Assembly (NCBI GenBank): GCA_024228555.1
Contig: JAAETI010000322.1
Location: 1 to 35,987 of the forward strand
DNA length: 35,987 nucleotides
Direction: 5' to 3'
From: a bacterium
GTDB taxonomy: Bacteria > Actinomycetota > Acidimicrobiia > Spongiisociales > UBA5794
The notes below the pieces were generated by a model that was not told the origin of the DNA, did no database searches, and saw nothing but the letters and a program-made list of their open reading frames with translations. Of the stretch, positions 14,269-22,869 are shown in pieces (the first letter of the stretch is position 1; the number at the start of each line of letters is the position of its first letter). Made by a program: the position numbers and the translations under genes.

Positions 14269-15587
14269 CCGGCCACGACCGCCTCGAGATCGGTCCCGTA
14301 TGCGCCCTTGACCTCGGCTCGAACCCAGTCACCGGGCTCGCCGTCATCGAGCAGGATCAACCCGTCGATCTCCGGCGCTTGCCGGTAACTCCTGCCGACG
14401 GCTTGTCCGTCCTCAACCTGGTCAATGAGCACTTCGAAGGTTTGCCCGATCTGGGCGGCGTTCCTGGCGTGGGTAATGTCGTCCTGAAGGCCCTGCAGAT
14501 AGCGGAGTCGTTCCATCGCCAGACCCGCAGGCACCTGGTTGTCGAAGTCCTTCGAGGGTGTGCCCTCTTCTGGCGAATACGGAAACAGACCGACCCAGTC
14601 AAGCTCGGCTTCAGTCATGAAGGAGGCAAGGTTCTCAACGTCTTGGTCGGTTTCGCCTGGGAAGCCGACAATAAAGCTCGAGCGGAGAGCCGCAGCTGGC
14701 GCTTGTTGGCGAATTCGACTGATGAGGTCGAGGTGGCCGTCCCCGCTCCCAGGACGTTTCATCGCTCGCAGCAACCCTGGCGACACGTGCTGGAGCGAGA
14801 GATCGAAGTAGTCAACGACAGTGGGAAGCGACGCCATCGTCTCGATGAGTTCGGGACGGATCTCACGTGGGTACAGGTAGTAGAGACGGAGCCGGCGCAG
14901 TCCGGGGACATCAGCCACCGACTTCACCAGGTCGACAATGCCCCCGGTGAATCCAGCATCACGTCCGTAGGCAGCCAGATCCTGTGCGACCAGGACAACC
15001 TCACCGACTCCGGAAGCGGCCAAACCGGCTATCTCGGCCCTGATGTTCTCGGGAGATCGCGACCGTTGCTTGCCACGGAACTGCGGTATCGCACAGAAAG
15101 TGCAGAGCTTGTCACAGCCTTCGGCAACCTTCACATAGGCATACGGAGTCGTCGGCGTCGGCCGCCGGATCTCGAACAAGATGTCCATCGGTGTACGACT
15201 GGCAGGCCGTATCTGCAGCGGTTGCCATTCGGTCAGCGTGTCGAGTCTCCCGACTATCTCTGAATAGCGGTCGAGCCCGATAACGGCGTCGGCTTCGGGG
15301 AGCGCCTCAATGAGTTCCTGCTCGTACCGTTGTGCCATGCATCCGAGCACAACCAGCTTGGCGTCCGGGTTCTTCGAACCGGCAAGCTCCAGCACGGTGT
15401 CCACCGATTCCCTGCGCGCAGGCTCGATAAACGCACAGGTGTTGACCATCACAACGTCCGCAGACTCAGGTGCGTCGGCATCCGCGTAACCCGCATCGTG
15501 GAGCACCGCGGTCACTTTGTCCGAGTCAACCTGGTTCTTGGAACAGCCGAGCGTGGTTAACCAGACCTTGGGGGCGGAAGAAGACAT
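14265..15587 (-). CDS. rimO: Ribosomal protein S12 methylthiotransferase
   Basis: A radical-SAM enzyme that methylthiolates an aspartate of ribosomal protein S12. The 440-residue product has MTTase-domain cysteines Cys15 (LGCSKNQVDSD), Cys51 and Cys83, the radical-SAM motif GCDKLCTFC (Cys158, Cys162, Cys165), and a C-terminal TRAM domain. The segment LGCSKNQVDS and the AIPQFRGKQRSR context distinguish it from MiaB, which is also in the window. The open frame runs 60 codons further upstream, but that part is antisense to the flavin reductase gene. The ATG at 15587 gives the normal family start. Confidence 0.96.
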   Translation of the reverse strand: MSSSAPKVWLTTLGCSKNQVDSDKVTAVLHDAGYADADAPESADVVMVNTCAFIEPARRESVDTVLELAGSKNPDAKLVVLGCMAQRYEQELIEALPEADAVIGLDRYSEIVGRLDTLTEWQPLQIRPASRTPMDILFEIRRPTPTTPYAYVKVAEGCDKLCTFCAIPQFRGKQRSRSPENIRAEIAGLAASGVGEVVLVAQDLAAYGRDAGFTGGIVDLVKSVADVPGLRRLRLYYLYPREIRPELIETMASLPTVVDYFDLSLQHVSPGLLRAMKRPGSGDGHLDLISRIRQQAPAAALRSSFIVGFPGETDQDVENLASFMTEAELDWVGLFPYSPEEGTPSKDFDNQVPAGLAMERLRYLQGLQDDITHARNAAQIGQTFEVLIDQVEDGQAVGRSYRQAPEIDGLILLDDGEPGDWVRAEVKGAYGTDLEAVVAG

Positions 15588-15630
15588 CGAGGCGATTGTA
15601 GGTGACCAAGTAGCGGCGATCGGGCCGGCG

Positions 15631-16155
15631 CTACCCGAGCTTGTGGTAGCGGCCCCTGAAGTAGACAAGCGGTTCTTCGATATCGGAGAGTTCCAGTTTG
15701 TCGACACGCCCTTCGGCAATGATAAAGAAGGTCTCCTCGTCACCGCCTTCAAAGGTGCAAAAAGCACGTGTCTTCACATCAGTCAGCACCGGCCCCCATT
15801 CGGACTGTTCAACGCTGACGTCGGTGAATCTGCCCCCAGGACTGGGGCGGAGTCCCGCAAAGACGTCTGCGAGCGCCTGATCGCCTTCCTCCAGAACGTG
15901 AACAACAAACTTGCCTGTCTCCTGGAGACCATAAAAGAGGTCGGTCGTCGATCCCAGGAGGAAATACAGACGCGAGGGGTCACCTTCGGCAACTACGAGC
16001 GAAGAAACGGTGAGGCCGGTTCGATGATCACCAACGCCGGAAGTGACCACGGTGACCGGAGCGACCATCCGACCGCGGAAACGCCGGGCCGGATCACGTT
16101 GATCGTCGGACGCCTCAAAGGGGTGGTCGTCGTGCACTCCGCCTTGCTCGGCCAT
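15631..16155 (-). CDS. Flavin reductase-like domain protein
   Basis: A 174-residue protein of the FMN-binding split-barrel flavin reductase type. The core has VTVVTSGVGDHRTGLTVSSLVV followed by a region resembling the FMN-phosphate site, and ends with PLVYFRGRYHKLG. Members reduce flavin with NAD(P)H for a partner monooxygenase or bind FMN/heme; no monooxygenase is adjacent. The ATG at 16155 has a good GAGGGAG four bases upstream. It is transcribed with the PHP gene upstream and rimO downstream (gaps of 50 and 43 nt). Confidence 0.8.
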   Translation of the reverse strand: MAEQGGVHDDHPFEASDDQRDPARRFRGRMVAPVTVVTSGVGDHRTGLTVSSLVVAEGDPSRLYFLLGSTTDLFYGLQETGKFVVHVLEEGDQALADVFAGLRPSPGGRFTDVSVEQSEWGPVLTDVKTRAFCTFEGGDEETFFIIAEGRVDKLELSDIEEPLVYFRGRYHKLG

Positions 16156-16205
16156 ATGTGGCTCCCTCGTTTGCCCCTGCTCGGGCAGATCTTACGGACT
16201 ACCGC

Positions 16206-17114
16206 TCAATGAGTCCACGATCGGTGGTTTGTGTTGGGTAGGTCTTGCCTGGTTGCGATGCGATCGTCGAACACCAAATGTTGCGAATACCCCGCCTCCC
16301 GCGCCGCCGCCGCCAGGACATCGGCGTCTCTGCCGCACTGAGAAGGCTCGTGAGCGTCAGAAGCGAGAGTTATCGGCACGTCGGCCTGTCCAAACAGCTG
16401 GAGGAACGTTGGAGCGGGATACATCTCTCCAACCGGCTTGTGGATACCGGCGCTTGACACCTCGACAGCAGTGCCACTTGATGCCGCCGCGGCGACCGTC
16501 GCCGCATACAACTCCAGCGGCGGTTCCTCCAACACGTGACCGTGCACCTTGACCACGTCGACATGGGCGAGAACGTCAACGGTTCCCGACGCCGCCAACT
16601 GACGCTCAACCTCGAAGTAGTCCTCGTAGGCCTGACGAATCCCCCGTCTCTCAAACTCGTGAGCCGAAGGTGGATAGTCAACCGCCCACGCACCAATCCA
16701 GTGGACGGCTCCAATCAGGAAGTCCCATGGATAGGGCTTGAGGAAGTCGAGGACCGCATCGATCGTGTCCGGGAAGAAATCAACTTCGAGTCCAAGCTTG
16801 ACCGGATAACCTCGATCCTTCGCATCGACGACTGCAGCTACATAGGACTCAATCGACAAGGTCCTGTCAACGGTCACAAACTCTTCGGTCTCTGCCGCCA
16901 GATCGTCGTGCGTGTCGTTCTCCCAGAAATGGCCGAGCACAGGAACTGACTCGACACAGCGGTAGAGATGTTCGGTGAAACCAACCTCGGTGAGGCCGTT
17001 GCTCGCGGCATGCTCTACGTATGACTCGATGTGCCCGCGCGGGTATTCGCCGAGCGGTGGCCCGAAGCCCGAGTACGGCCCATGGTTGTGGAGGTGAACG
17101 TGATAGTCGCCCAT
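16206..17114 (-). CDS. PHP-domain phosphatase, histidinol-phosphatase (HisJ/HisK) type
   Basis: A 302-residue PHP-superfamily metallophosphoesterase. Metal-binding motifs appear in family order: HVHLHNHG (His5, His7), FTEH (Glu48, His49), GLEVDFFP (Glu110), GAVHWIG (His138), AHVDVVK (His184) and LASDAHEP (Asp253, His255). The GLEVDFFP and GAVHWI segments favour the histidinol-phosphate phosphatase branch, which makes histidinol in histidine synthesis. No other his genes are nearby, so another phosphoester substrate remains possible. Confidence 0.85.
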   Translation of the reverse strand: MGDYHVHLHNHGPYSGFGPPLGEYPRGHIESYVEHAASNGLTEVGFTEHLYRCVESVPVLGHFWENDTHDDLAAETEEFVTVDRTLSIESYVAAVVDAKDRGYPVKLGLEVDFFPDTIDAVLDFLKPYPWDFLIGAVHWIGAWAVDYPPSAHEFERRGIRQAYEDYFEVERQLAASGTVDVLAHVDVVKVHGHVLEEPPLELYAATVAAAASSGTAVEVSSAGIHKPVGEMYPAPTFLQLFGQADVPITLASDAHEPSQCGRDADVLAAAAREAGYSQHLVFDDRIATRQDLPNTNHRSWTH

Positions 17115-17133
17115 TACCCGGCAGGGTAACCGG

Positions 17134-17421
17134 CTAGGACGGGTCGACCCCGCGACCGATCAGGATCCCCTTGATCCGCCCCATCCGACCTTGGGTGTCG
17201 GGTCGCTTCTCTTGTCGGATGCGCAGGTTTGCCAACTCGGCGAGGAGGTCCTCTGTCGTTCGCTCCCTGTCGGCACCTTCAGCATGTTCCGCCGCCTGCG
17301 AACGCAGCTCCTCCTGACGCTGCACCAACTCGAACCGCTGTTCAAACGCATCGTTAGGCAGAGCAACGAGCTGATCCTGGACATCGGCCAGTTGCCGTAC
17401 CAGGGTCTCAACCGTCGACAT
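17134..17421 (-). CDS. Small coiled-coil protein, tandem paralogue A
   Basis: I do not recognise a named family. The 95-residue protein is charged and helical. Its first 66 residues align without gaps to the upstream neighbour: both have a VQDQL segment, RQ(E/D)ELR, and a (D/N)LLA(E/Q)L-x-x-LR motif. Both end with RI-x-GIL-x-x-RG(V/I). The ATG at 17421 shares a base with the neighbour's stop (TGATG), so the two are translated together. A coiled-coil partner pair is plausible. No signal peptide or membrane segment is seen. Confidence 0.8.
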   Translation of the reverse strand: MSTVETLVRQLADVQDQLVALPNDAFEQRFELVQRQEELRSQAAEHAEGADRERTTEDLLAELANLRIRQEKRPDTQGRMGRIKGILIGRGVDPS

Positions 17422-17777
17422 CAGCGAAGACTGATCCCACGCTCGGCGAGAATCCCCTCGATCCGGGATATCTTCTGCTCGATACGCACACCGCTGGACG
17501 TTGGGGACGTTTGTCCCGTCTTGCCGGAGGGAGTGTGACTGCCGCGCTGCCGGTCGAACGCCGATAACTGCCGGCGGAGACCCCCGAGTTGTGCCAGCAG
17601 ATTCTGTGTCGAACACTTCGAGTCGACTGCGACCGCAAGCCGGGCCGCCCGAGTCCTGAGTTCGTCCTGTCTGCTTAGTAGCGTTTGCTTCTCGTCCCGT
17701 GTTTCGTTGCACATCGACGAGAGCTGGTCTTGCACCTGTTCGAGTTCTCTCAGTATGGAACTCATTTCGCCAACCAT
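17421..17777 (-). CDS. Small coiled-coil protein, tandem paralogue B
   Basis: A 118-residue charged helical protein, clearly paralogous to the downstream gene. It differs by a roughly 20-residue Ser/Thr/Gly-rich insert (GSHTPSGKTGQTSPTSSG) before the shared C-terminal motif RIEGILAERGI. The ATG at 17777 has GGAAGGAG four bases upstream; a second ATG at 17765 would be poorly spaced. The frame continues upstream to 17930 but without a ribosome-binding site and into the TauE gene's end. Function is unknown. Confidence 0.8.
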   Translation of the reverse strand: MVGEMSSILRELEQVQDQLSSMCNETRDEKQTLLSRQDELRTRAARLAVAVDSKCSTQNLLAQLGGLRRQLSAFDRQRGSHTPSGKTGQTSPTSSGVRIEQKISRIEGILAERGISLR

Positions 17778-17827
17778 GACGCTCCTTCCATAGGAACCAC
17801 CACTCATAGTGTCAGCCCAACTGCCCT

Positions 17828-18565
17828 CTATGTCAAGAGCATACGCAAAGCGGCGACAATCGCGGCGGCGACCAAGACCCATCTGATCCAAGCGGCACCT
17901 TTGAGAATTGCCAGCCGCGCTGCGATCCACGCCCCTGTCATCTGACCCAACGACAAGACCAGACCCACCTGTAGGTCCACCTGTGATGCCGAAGCGAAGA
18001 AGAACAAAGCAACGGGCGTGTAGGCCAAGACAAGCGCGACCTTGGCGGCGTTCCCCTTGACAAGATCCATCCCGGACCCGAGCACGAGACCGCCGAGAAG
18101 CAGGAAGCCGACCCCAGCTTGGACGAACCCGCCATAGAAACCGATCCCAAGGAAGATGAGACTGCGCCAGGGCTCGCTTATGTCACGTTCCCGCCCCTCG
18201 ACCCATCGTGAAGGCCGAGCAAGCACCGATGCCGCCACCAGGATCAAGACAAACGCAAAGACCCGCTTCATGACATCACCGGACATCTGGGTTGCCGTCC
18301 AGGCCCCGACCGCGGCGCCGATCACCGTCGGCGGGATGAGACACCCCACCCGATGCCACGGGACCGCCCCACCCCGCTGGAACCTTGTCAGCGCCGCAGC
18401 GTTGGCGAGGAGGATGGCGATTCGGTTGGTCCCGTTCGCAACGCTGATGCCAACGATTTCGGTCATGATCGGAATCGTGATCGCCGAACCCCCACCTGCA
18501 AGCGTGTTTATGAAGCCTGCGGCTAGTCCACCAAATAGCAGCAAGACGGCCTGAAGAATGGTCAC
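17828..18565 (-). CDS. TauE/SafE-family membrane permease
   Basis: A 245-residue polytopic membrane protein with about seven or eight hydrophobic segments. The family hallmarks are GLAAGFINTLAGGGSAITIP near the N-terminus and the repeated half-motif GFYGGFVQAGVGFLLLGGL at about 143-161. Members export or import sulfite, sulfonates and related organic anions; the substrate cannot be inferred. The start is a GTG at 18565. It lies 36 nt after the PabB-PabC-like gene on the same strand. Confidence 0.9.
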   Translation of the reverse strand: MTILQAVLLLFGGLAAGFINTLAGGGSAITIPIMTEIVGISVANGTNRIAILLANAAALTRFQRGGAVPWHRVGCLIPPTVIGAAVGAWTATQMSGDVMKRVFAFVLILVAASVLARPSRWVEGRERDISEPWRSLIFLGIGFYGGFVQAGVGFLLLGGLVLGSGMDLVKGNAAKVALVLAYTPVALFFFASASQVDLQVGLVLSLGQMTGAWIAARLAILKGAAWIRWVLVAAAIVAALRMLLT

Positions 18566-18601
18566 GGGCGGCAGCCTAACTCGCCGGTTGGGTGCCTCCG
18601 C

Positions 18602-20392
18602 CTACCCGACCAACCCGACCAATCGCCAACCGTGGATATCGTCGATCAGAGCTGTTCTTTCGGCGGCTTCCAACTCGGCTCGGGTGATGAAGCGCTCTGA
18701 GATCTCGCCACGATCGATCAGCTCGGCACGGAAGGAGCAGCCGACGGTTCCGCAGCTCACCGGAGGTGTCGACCATTGATCATCGATCCAGACCGCAATG
18801 TTGCCGTCGAGCGAACCGGCAATCTCCTCGTTCTGATTGGCCAAGATCACGACATCCGCATCGGGATACTGCCTGGCCAGAAGGTCAGAAATCCGCGTGT
18901 CGGTCGTGTTGTGGTAGAGGAAGACATTGTCACTGGATACAGGATGACGAGCGATGGCTCCTATCAACACGTACGGGCTGTCAGGTGTGTCGAACCAAGC
19001 GGGTGCCGAAGTGGTGTGGGTCTGCAGTGCCCCTTCGCGATCGAGGAGCACCGAGACACGTGACGCGCTCTCTGCCTCTGCTGCCTTGTCGATTGCGTCC
19101 CGAATATCTGACTCGATGACCTCGAATCCAAAATAGCGGGCCGAGGCAACTAGTCGGGCGATCTTCGACTCCCGATGACGGGCGGCCCCATCGTCGATGC
19201 GTACGTGCTCAAACAAGCGGAAGTCCTGGCGCCGATCAACGAGCACCTTGGCCTTGAGTCGGGCCTCTTCGTATGCACTGACGACATCGGACCGGTTCGT
19301 GATTGCTGTGCCCACCCCGAATTCGGCAACGCCTTCGTCTTCATCGATGACGACGGTACGTACCGCAACGTTGAACCCAGCCTGCGGCTTGCCATCGTGC
19401 TCGGGACCAATGAACCCGATGACACCGCAGTACGCACCGCGCGGAGTGTCCTCGGTACGGGTGATGAGCTCCATCGCCTCAGGCTTGGGGACCCCGGTAA
19501 CCGACACAGGCGGGAACAACGCCTTGAAGATGTCGACGATTCCGATGTCCGGGCGCAACTCCGTGGAGATCTCAGCGGAGAGGTGCCAGAGCGTCTCAAA
19601 ACGTTCAACCGCAAATCTCTCTTCCGTTGGCGACTCGACTGGCCCGCCGAGCTCGCCCAGCTCTGCAGCAAGCTCTCTGACCACCATCCGGCTGGCGAAG
19701 CCATCCTCCGTCTCACTGCGCAGCAAGCTGGCGAGGTGCATGTCCTCCTCAAGCCACCGCCCGCGCCGCATCGAGGCGAGGACCGGCTTGACCGTCAGCC
19801 TGTCCCCAAGACGCCGGAAGAACCCCTCGGGAGACGCACTGACCAGACGGAACCGGCCCACATCCAGACAGGCGGCATGATCGCCCCTCTGTGACATCAG
19901 CAGATCGCGGTAGAGGGCCGCTGGATCGCCGCTGAATGCCGCATGCAGCCGGAATGTGTGCTTGAGCTGGCTGATCTCTCCCGCCATGATGGCGCGACCA
20001 ATCTTGGCGAGATCCTCCTTGTACTCGTGATGTGTGGAGTCCGCTGTCCACGCCGACACGTTGTAGGCGGCATTCGGAAAATGGAGCGAGTCGACGTCTT
20101 CGAGTTCGATCCGCCGTCCGAATACCTGGAAGTGGAGAAGCGGAAGCTCACGCATCGGGTCGCGGAGACCTGCCGGTCGTACCGAGAGTAGGTCGTCGAA
20201 TGCGGGTGCCGCCTCGTAGGCGACGAACCCTGCAACCCAGTTCCCGTCCCGAGCAGCCTTTTCAGCCGCAGCCAATGCAGGCACGACACCATCGATGCGG
20301 TTGGCGACGATCACACCGGATGGTTCTAGTAATCCAAACGAACCCGAGCCACCGGGTGACAAATCGTCGAAGCGCACACAAGGTATGTCCAC
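18602..20392 (-). CDS. PabB-PabC-like fusion with substituted catalytic residues
   Basis: A 596-residue protein with the layout of a chorismate-binding aminodeoxychorismate synthase I (about 1-385) fused to a class IV aminotransferase/ADC lyase (about 386-596). Scaffold segments are well kept: VTGVPKPEAMELI, RGAYCGVIGFIGP, FNVAVRT, and in the C-half ARYFGF, TPPVSCG and GWR. Active-site motifs are not. The P-x-K-G-T loop reads PVLAS (203-207). The ENLMIVDLLRND helix reads ASRMVVRELAAE, losing the metal-binding Glu. YQVN reads SQLK (141-144). The PLP-lysine motif HKTT reads HNTT (Asn495). The family GEVTES loop reads EEIAGS, losing the Glu. The frame is intact, so it is probably an inactive or repurposed homologue rather than a working folate enzyme. 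Start GTG 20392. Confidence 0.85.
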   Translation of the reverse strand: MDIPCVRFDDLSPGGSGSFGLLEPSGVIVANRIDGVVPALAAAEKAARDGNWVAGFVAYEAAPAFDDLLSVRPAGLRDPMRELPLLHFQVFGRRIELEDVDSLHFPNAAYNVSAWTADSTHHEYKEDLAKIGRAIMAGEISQLKHTFRLHAAFSGDPAALYRDLLMSQRGDHAACLDVGRFRLVSASPEGFFRRLGDRLTVKPVLASMRRGRWLEEDMHLASLLRSETEDGFASRMVVRELAAELGELGGPVESPTEERFAVERFETLWHLSAEISTELRPDIGIVDIFKALFPPVSVTGVPKPEAMELITRTEDTPRGAYCGVIGFIGPEHDGKPQAGFNVAVRTVVIDEDEGVAEFGVGTAITNRSDVVSAYEEARLKAKVLVDRRQDFRLFEHVRIDDGAARHRESKIARLVASARYFGFEVIESDIRDAIDKAAEAESASRVSVLLDREGALQTHTTSAPAWFDTPDSPYVLIGAIARHPVSSDNVFLYHNTTDTRISDLLARQYPDADVVILANQNEEIAGSLDGNIAVWIDDQWSTPPVSCGTVGCSFRAELIDRGEISERFITRAELEAAERTALIDDIHGWRLVGLVG

Positions 20393-20456
20393 GGCTCACA
20401 ACCTACCGCTGATCGACTGTGTTTGGGAAAGCCGTTGCGACCTCGCCCAGTATCAG

Positions 20457-22703
20457 TCAGCCAACCAACATCTGGTCGAGCTCTTCTACGGTCATGAGGA
20501 CGTCACGAGCCTTCGAGCCTTCCGATGGCCCTACGACACCTTTGGTCTCCAGGATGTCCATCACGCGACCTGCTCTGGCGAAGCCGATTCGTAGTTTTCG
20601 CTGCAACATCGAGGTTGATCCAAGCTGCGACCGCACGATCAGCTCCATGGCCTGGCGCATCAGCTCTGGGTCCTCACCTTCGAACTCTTCTTCAACCGCC
20701 TCGGCAGCCTTGGCGACTTCGAAGACCTCTTCGTCGCGATACTCGGCTTGGCTTTGCTCGCGCACCCAATCGACGACGCTGTGGATTTCGTGCTCGGAAA
20801 CGAAAGCACCTTGGATGCGTTCCGGTTTCGGGTCGCGGGATGTGACCACAAGCATGTCGCCCAAACCAACCAGTTTCTCAGCTCCTGCGGAATCAAGGAT
20901 GACCCGGGAATCAGTCTGGCTGGCAACCGCAAAGGCAAGCCGCGAGGGGACGTTGGCCTTGATGACACCGGTAATGACGTTGACCGATGGCCGCTGGGTG
21001 GCCAGCACCAGGTGAATACCGACCGCTCGCGCCATTTGTGCGATCCGCACGATGGAGTCCTCAACTGCACGACCCGCCACCATCATCAAGTCATTCAACT
21101 CGTCAACAATGATCACGATGTAGGGGAAGCGATCGAATCGCTCTTCATCGATACCCCCGGCGTCCCACTTCTCCCGATAGCTGGTGATATCACGAACCCC
21201 GGAGTCGGCAAGCAGGTCATAGCGACGGTCCATCTCGGCGACTGCCCACTTGAGAGCGTCGGCCGCCTTCTTCGGATTGGTTATCACCCGCGTGAGGAGG
21301 TGAGGCACATCGTTGTACTGGCCCAGTTCAACCCGCTTCGGATCTACCAGGATCATGCGCACCTCTTCCGGCGTCGCCCGCATCAAGATCGATGTGACCA
21401 GTGAGTTGATGCAAGACGACTTACCGGCACCGGTGGCACCAGCAATCAGAACATGGGGCAGCTCGTCGATATGAAGTAGTCGCGGCTTCCCGCTGACGTC
21501 CTTGCCAAGGGCCACGGCAAGTGGGTTCACGGTGTGGCCTGCCGAGTCACTCCCCAAGATCTCGCCAAGGGTGACGAGATCGCGGTGCGAGTTTGGTACC
21601 TCGATGCCGATAGCGCTGCGCCCGGGAATCGGGGCAAGGATTCGGACATCAGCGGATGCCATTGCGTAGGCAATATCCGTCGCCAGACCCGTAACGCGGG
21701 AGACCTTGACCCCTGGTTCGAGTTCGACCTCGTAGCGGGTGACGGTGGGTCCGGGCACGATACGGGTGAGACGGGCGTCGACGCCGTGCTGTGTCAGCGT
21801 CTGCTGCAACTCATAGCCCGCCTGCTCCAGCGCCCGCCGGTTCTGGCCATTGGGCTGTCCGACCGCGAGCAGTTCGAGCGGCGGAAGTCGATAGCCACCG
21901 CTGGGGGCTGCCTGTGGTGCGGGGCGACTCTCTTTCTTTGGCTTTGCCTTGGGCGGACCTGTCTTCTTTGCCTTTTGGTTGGGTGGCGCCTGCTTCTGGG
22001 CGGGGGCCGGTGGTGGCAGTTCGACCGGAGGCGCAGCAGCAGGCGCCACCTCGGCGGGGGTAAAGATCTTGGAGATACCAGCCCGCAGCCTCCGGAACAT
22101 CGCGACGATGCTGAGCCCGACGTCACGAATGGTTGCCTTGGTCAGGATCAAAGAAGAGAGCGCAACCACACCGATGAGGACAATGAGCGCGCCCCAGAAA
22201 CCGATGAGGCGGCGGAGCGGGAAAGCAACTAGAGAACCGACCGCACCGCCGCGTTCGACAACGAGATCGACGGATGACGCAAGGGAGACGGTCCCGGTGA
22301 GTAGGTGGAACAAGGCGGTCGAACTCAAAAAGAGCACGAGCAGGCCGACAGTGATGCGGCCGTAATCGGCCCGCGGCATCGTCGAGATCATCGCAAACCC
22401 AATGGCAGCCAGTATCACCGGCACAAAAAACGCCCACAGACCGAAGAGGAAACGAAGACCGGTTTCGGTCCACTGACCGATCGGACCGGCAAGCCCAAAG
22501 AACGAGAGCATGAGCAGTACAGCTGCGATAACGAGGCCAACACCCCAGACGTCATCTGTGTGACGCCCGAGCCTTGCCCGCATCCGCTCTTTCATCCCCT
22601 TCAGCGCGACGGAGATGGAGGTGCGCTGCTGCTGCTTCTTCTTATGTGATTTCTTTGCCGTTTTCCGCCCAGATGCCCCACGGGTTTTTGTCCGTGTTGC
22701 CAT
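20457..22703 (-). CDS. ftsK: DNA translocase FtsK
   Basis: Septal DNA pump that clears chromosome dimers during division. The 748-residue protein has a basic N-terminus, four membrane segments (about 55-73, 84-107, 116-136, 166-187), and a Pro/Lys/Ala-rich linker (about 217-268). The motor domain has Walker A GATGAGKSS (422-430) and Walker B IVIIVDELNDLMM. A C-terminal winged-helix gamma domain (RKLRIGFARAGRVMDILE) reads oriented DNA sites. The Walker B context is DELNDLMM rather than the usual DELADLMM. An ATG at 22721 would add six residues; neither start has a clear ribosome-binding site. It is divergent from the DivIVA-like gene. Confidence 0.96.
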   Translation of the reverse strand: MATRTKTRGASGRKTAKKSHKKKQQQRTSISVALKGMKERMRARLGRHTDDVWGVGLVIAAVLLMLSFFGLAGPIGQWTETGLRFLFGLWAFFVPVILAAIGFAMISTMPRADYGRITVGLLVLFLSSTALFHLLTGTVSLASSVDLVVERGGAVGSLVAFPLRRLIGFWGALIVLIGVVALSSLILTKATIRDVGLSIVAMFRRLRAGISKIFTPAEVAPAAAPPVELPPPAPAQKQAPPNQKAKKTGPPKAKPKKESRPAPQAAPSGGYRLPPLELLAVGQPNGQNRRALEQAGYELQQTLTQHGVDARLTRIVPGPTVTRYEVELEPGVKVSRVTGLATDIAYAMASADVRILAPIPGRSAIGIEVPNSHRDLVTLGEILGSDSAGHTVNPLAVALGKDVSGKPRLLHIDELPHVLIAGATGAGKSSCINSLVTSILMRATPEEVRMILVDPKRVELGQYNDVPHLLTRVITNPKKAADALKWAVAEMDRRYDLLADSGVRDITSYREKWDAGGIDEERFDRFPYIVIIVDELNDLMMVAGRAVEDSIVRIAQMARAVGIHLVLATQRPSVNVITGVIKANVPSRLAFAVASQTDSRVILDSAGAEKLVGLGDMLVVTSRDPKPERIQGAFVSEHEIHSVVDWVREQSQAEYRDEEVFEVAKAAEAVEEEFEGEDPELMRQAMELIVRSQLGSTSMLQRKLRIGFARAGRVMDILETKGVVGPSEGSKARDVLMTVEELDQMLVG

Positions 22704-22749
22704 GGGACAACCAGCATACATGGTCAGGGTTCTAGAACAAACAACCTAA

Positions 22750-22776
22750 CGCGCGCCGTTGCGCGCGCTCCGCGCG
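22750..22776. repeat. GC-only palindromic cluster between ftsK and the DivIVA-like gene
   Basis: Alternating CG tracts make overlapping inverted repeats, for example GCGCGC (22751-22756) with GCGCGC (22761-22766) around CGTT. It lies in the 167-nt divergent spacer. A hairpin or protein-binding site is possible; no specific function is supported. Confidence 0.4.
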
Positions 22777-22869
22777 ATTACTGGTTCAGACAAATGCCCC
22801 TTCTGCCGATAGAAGCTGCTAGACAACAAACGGGCCCGTATCCGCGGGTTGCGAAGGGAGCCACCAGCC

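Noticed and set aside
15588-15767. 60-residue N-terminal extension of RimO
   Set aside because: It overlaps the flavin reductase gene's end in antisense and does not resemble the MTTase N-terminus.
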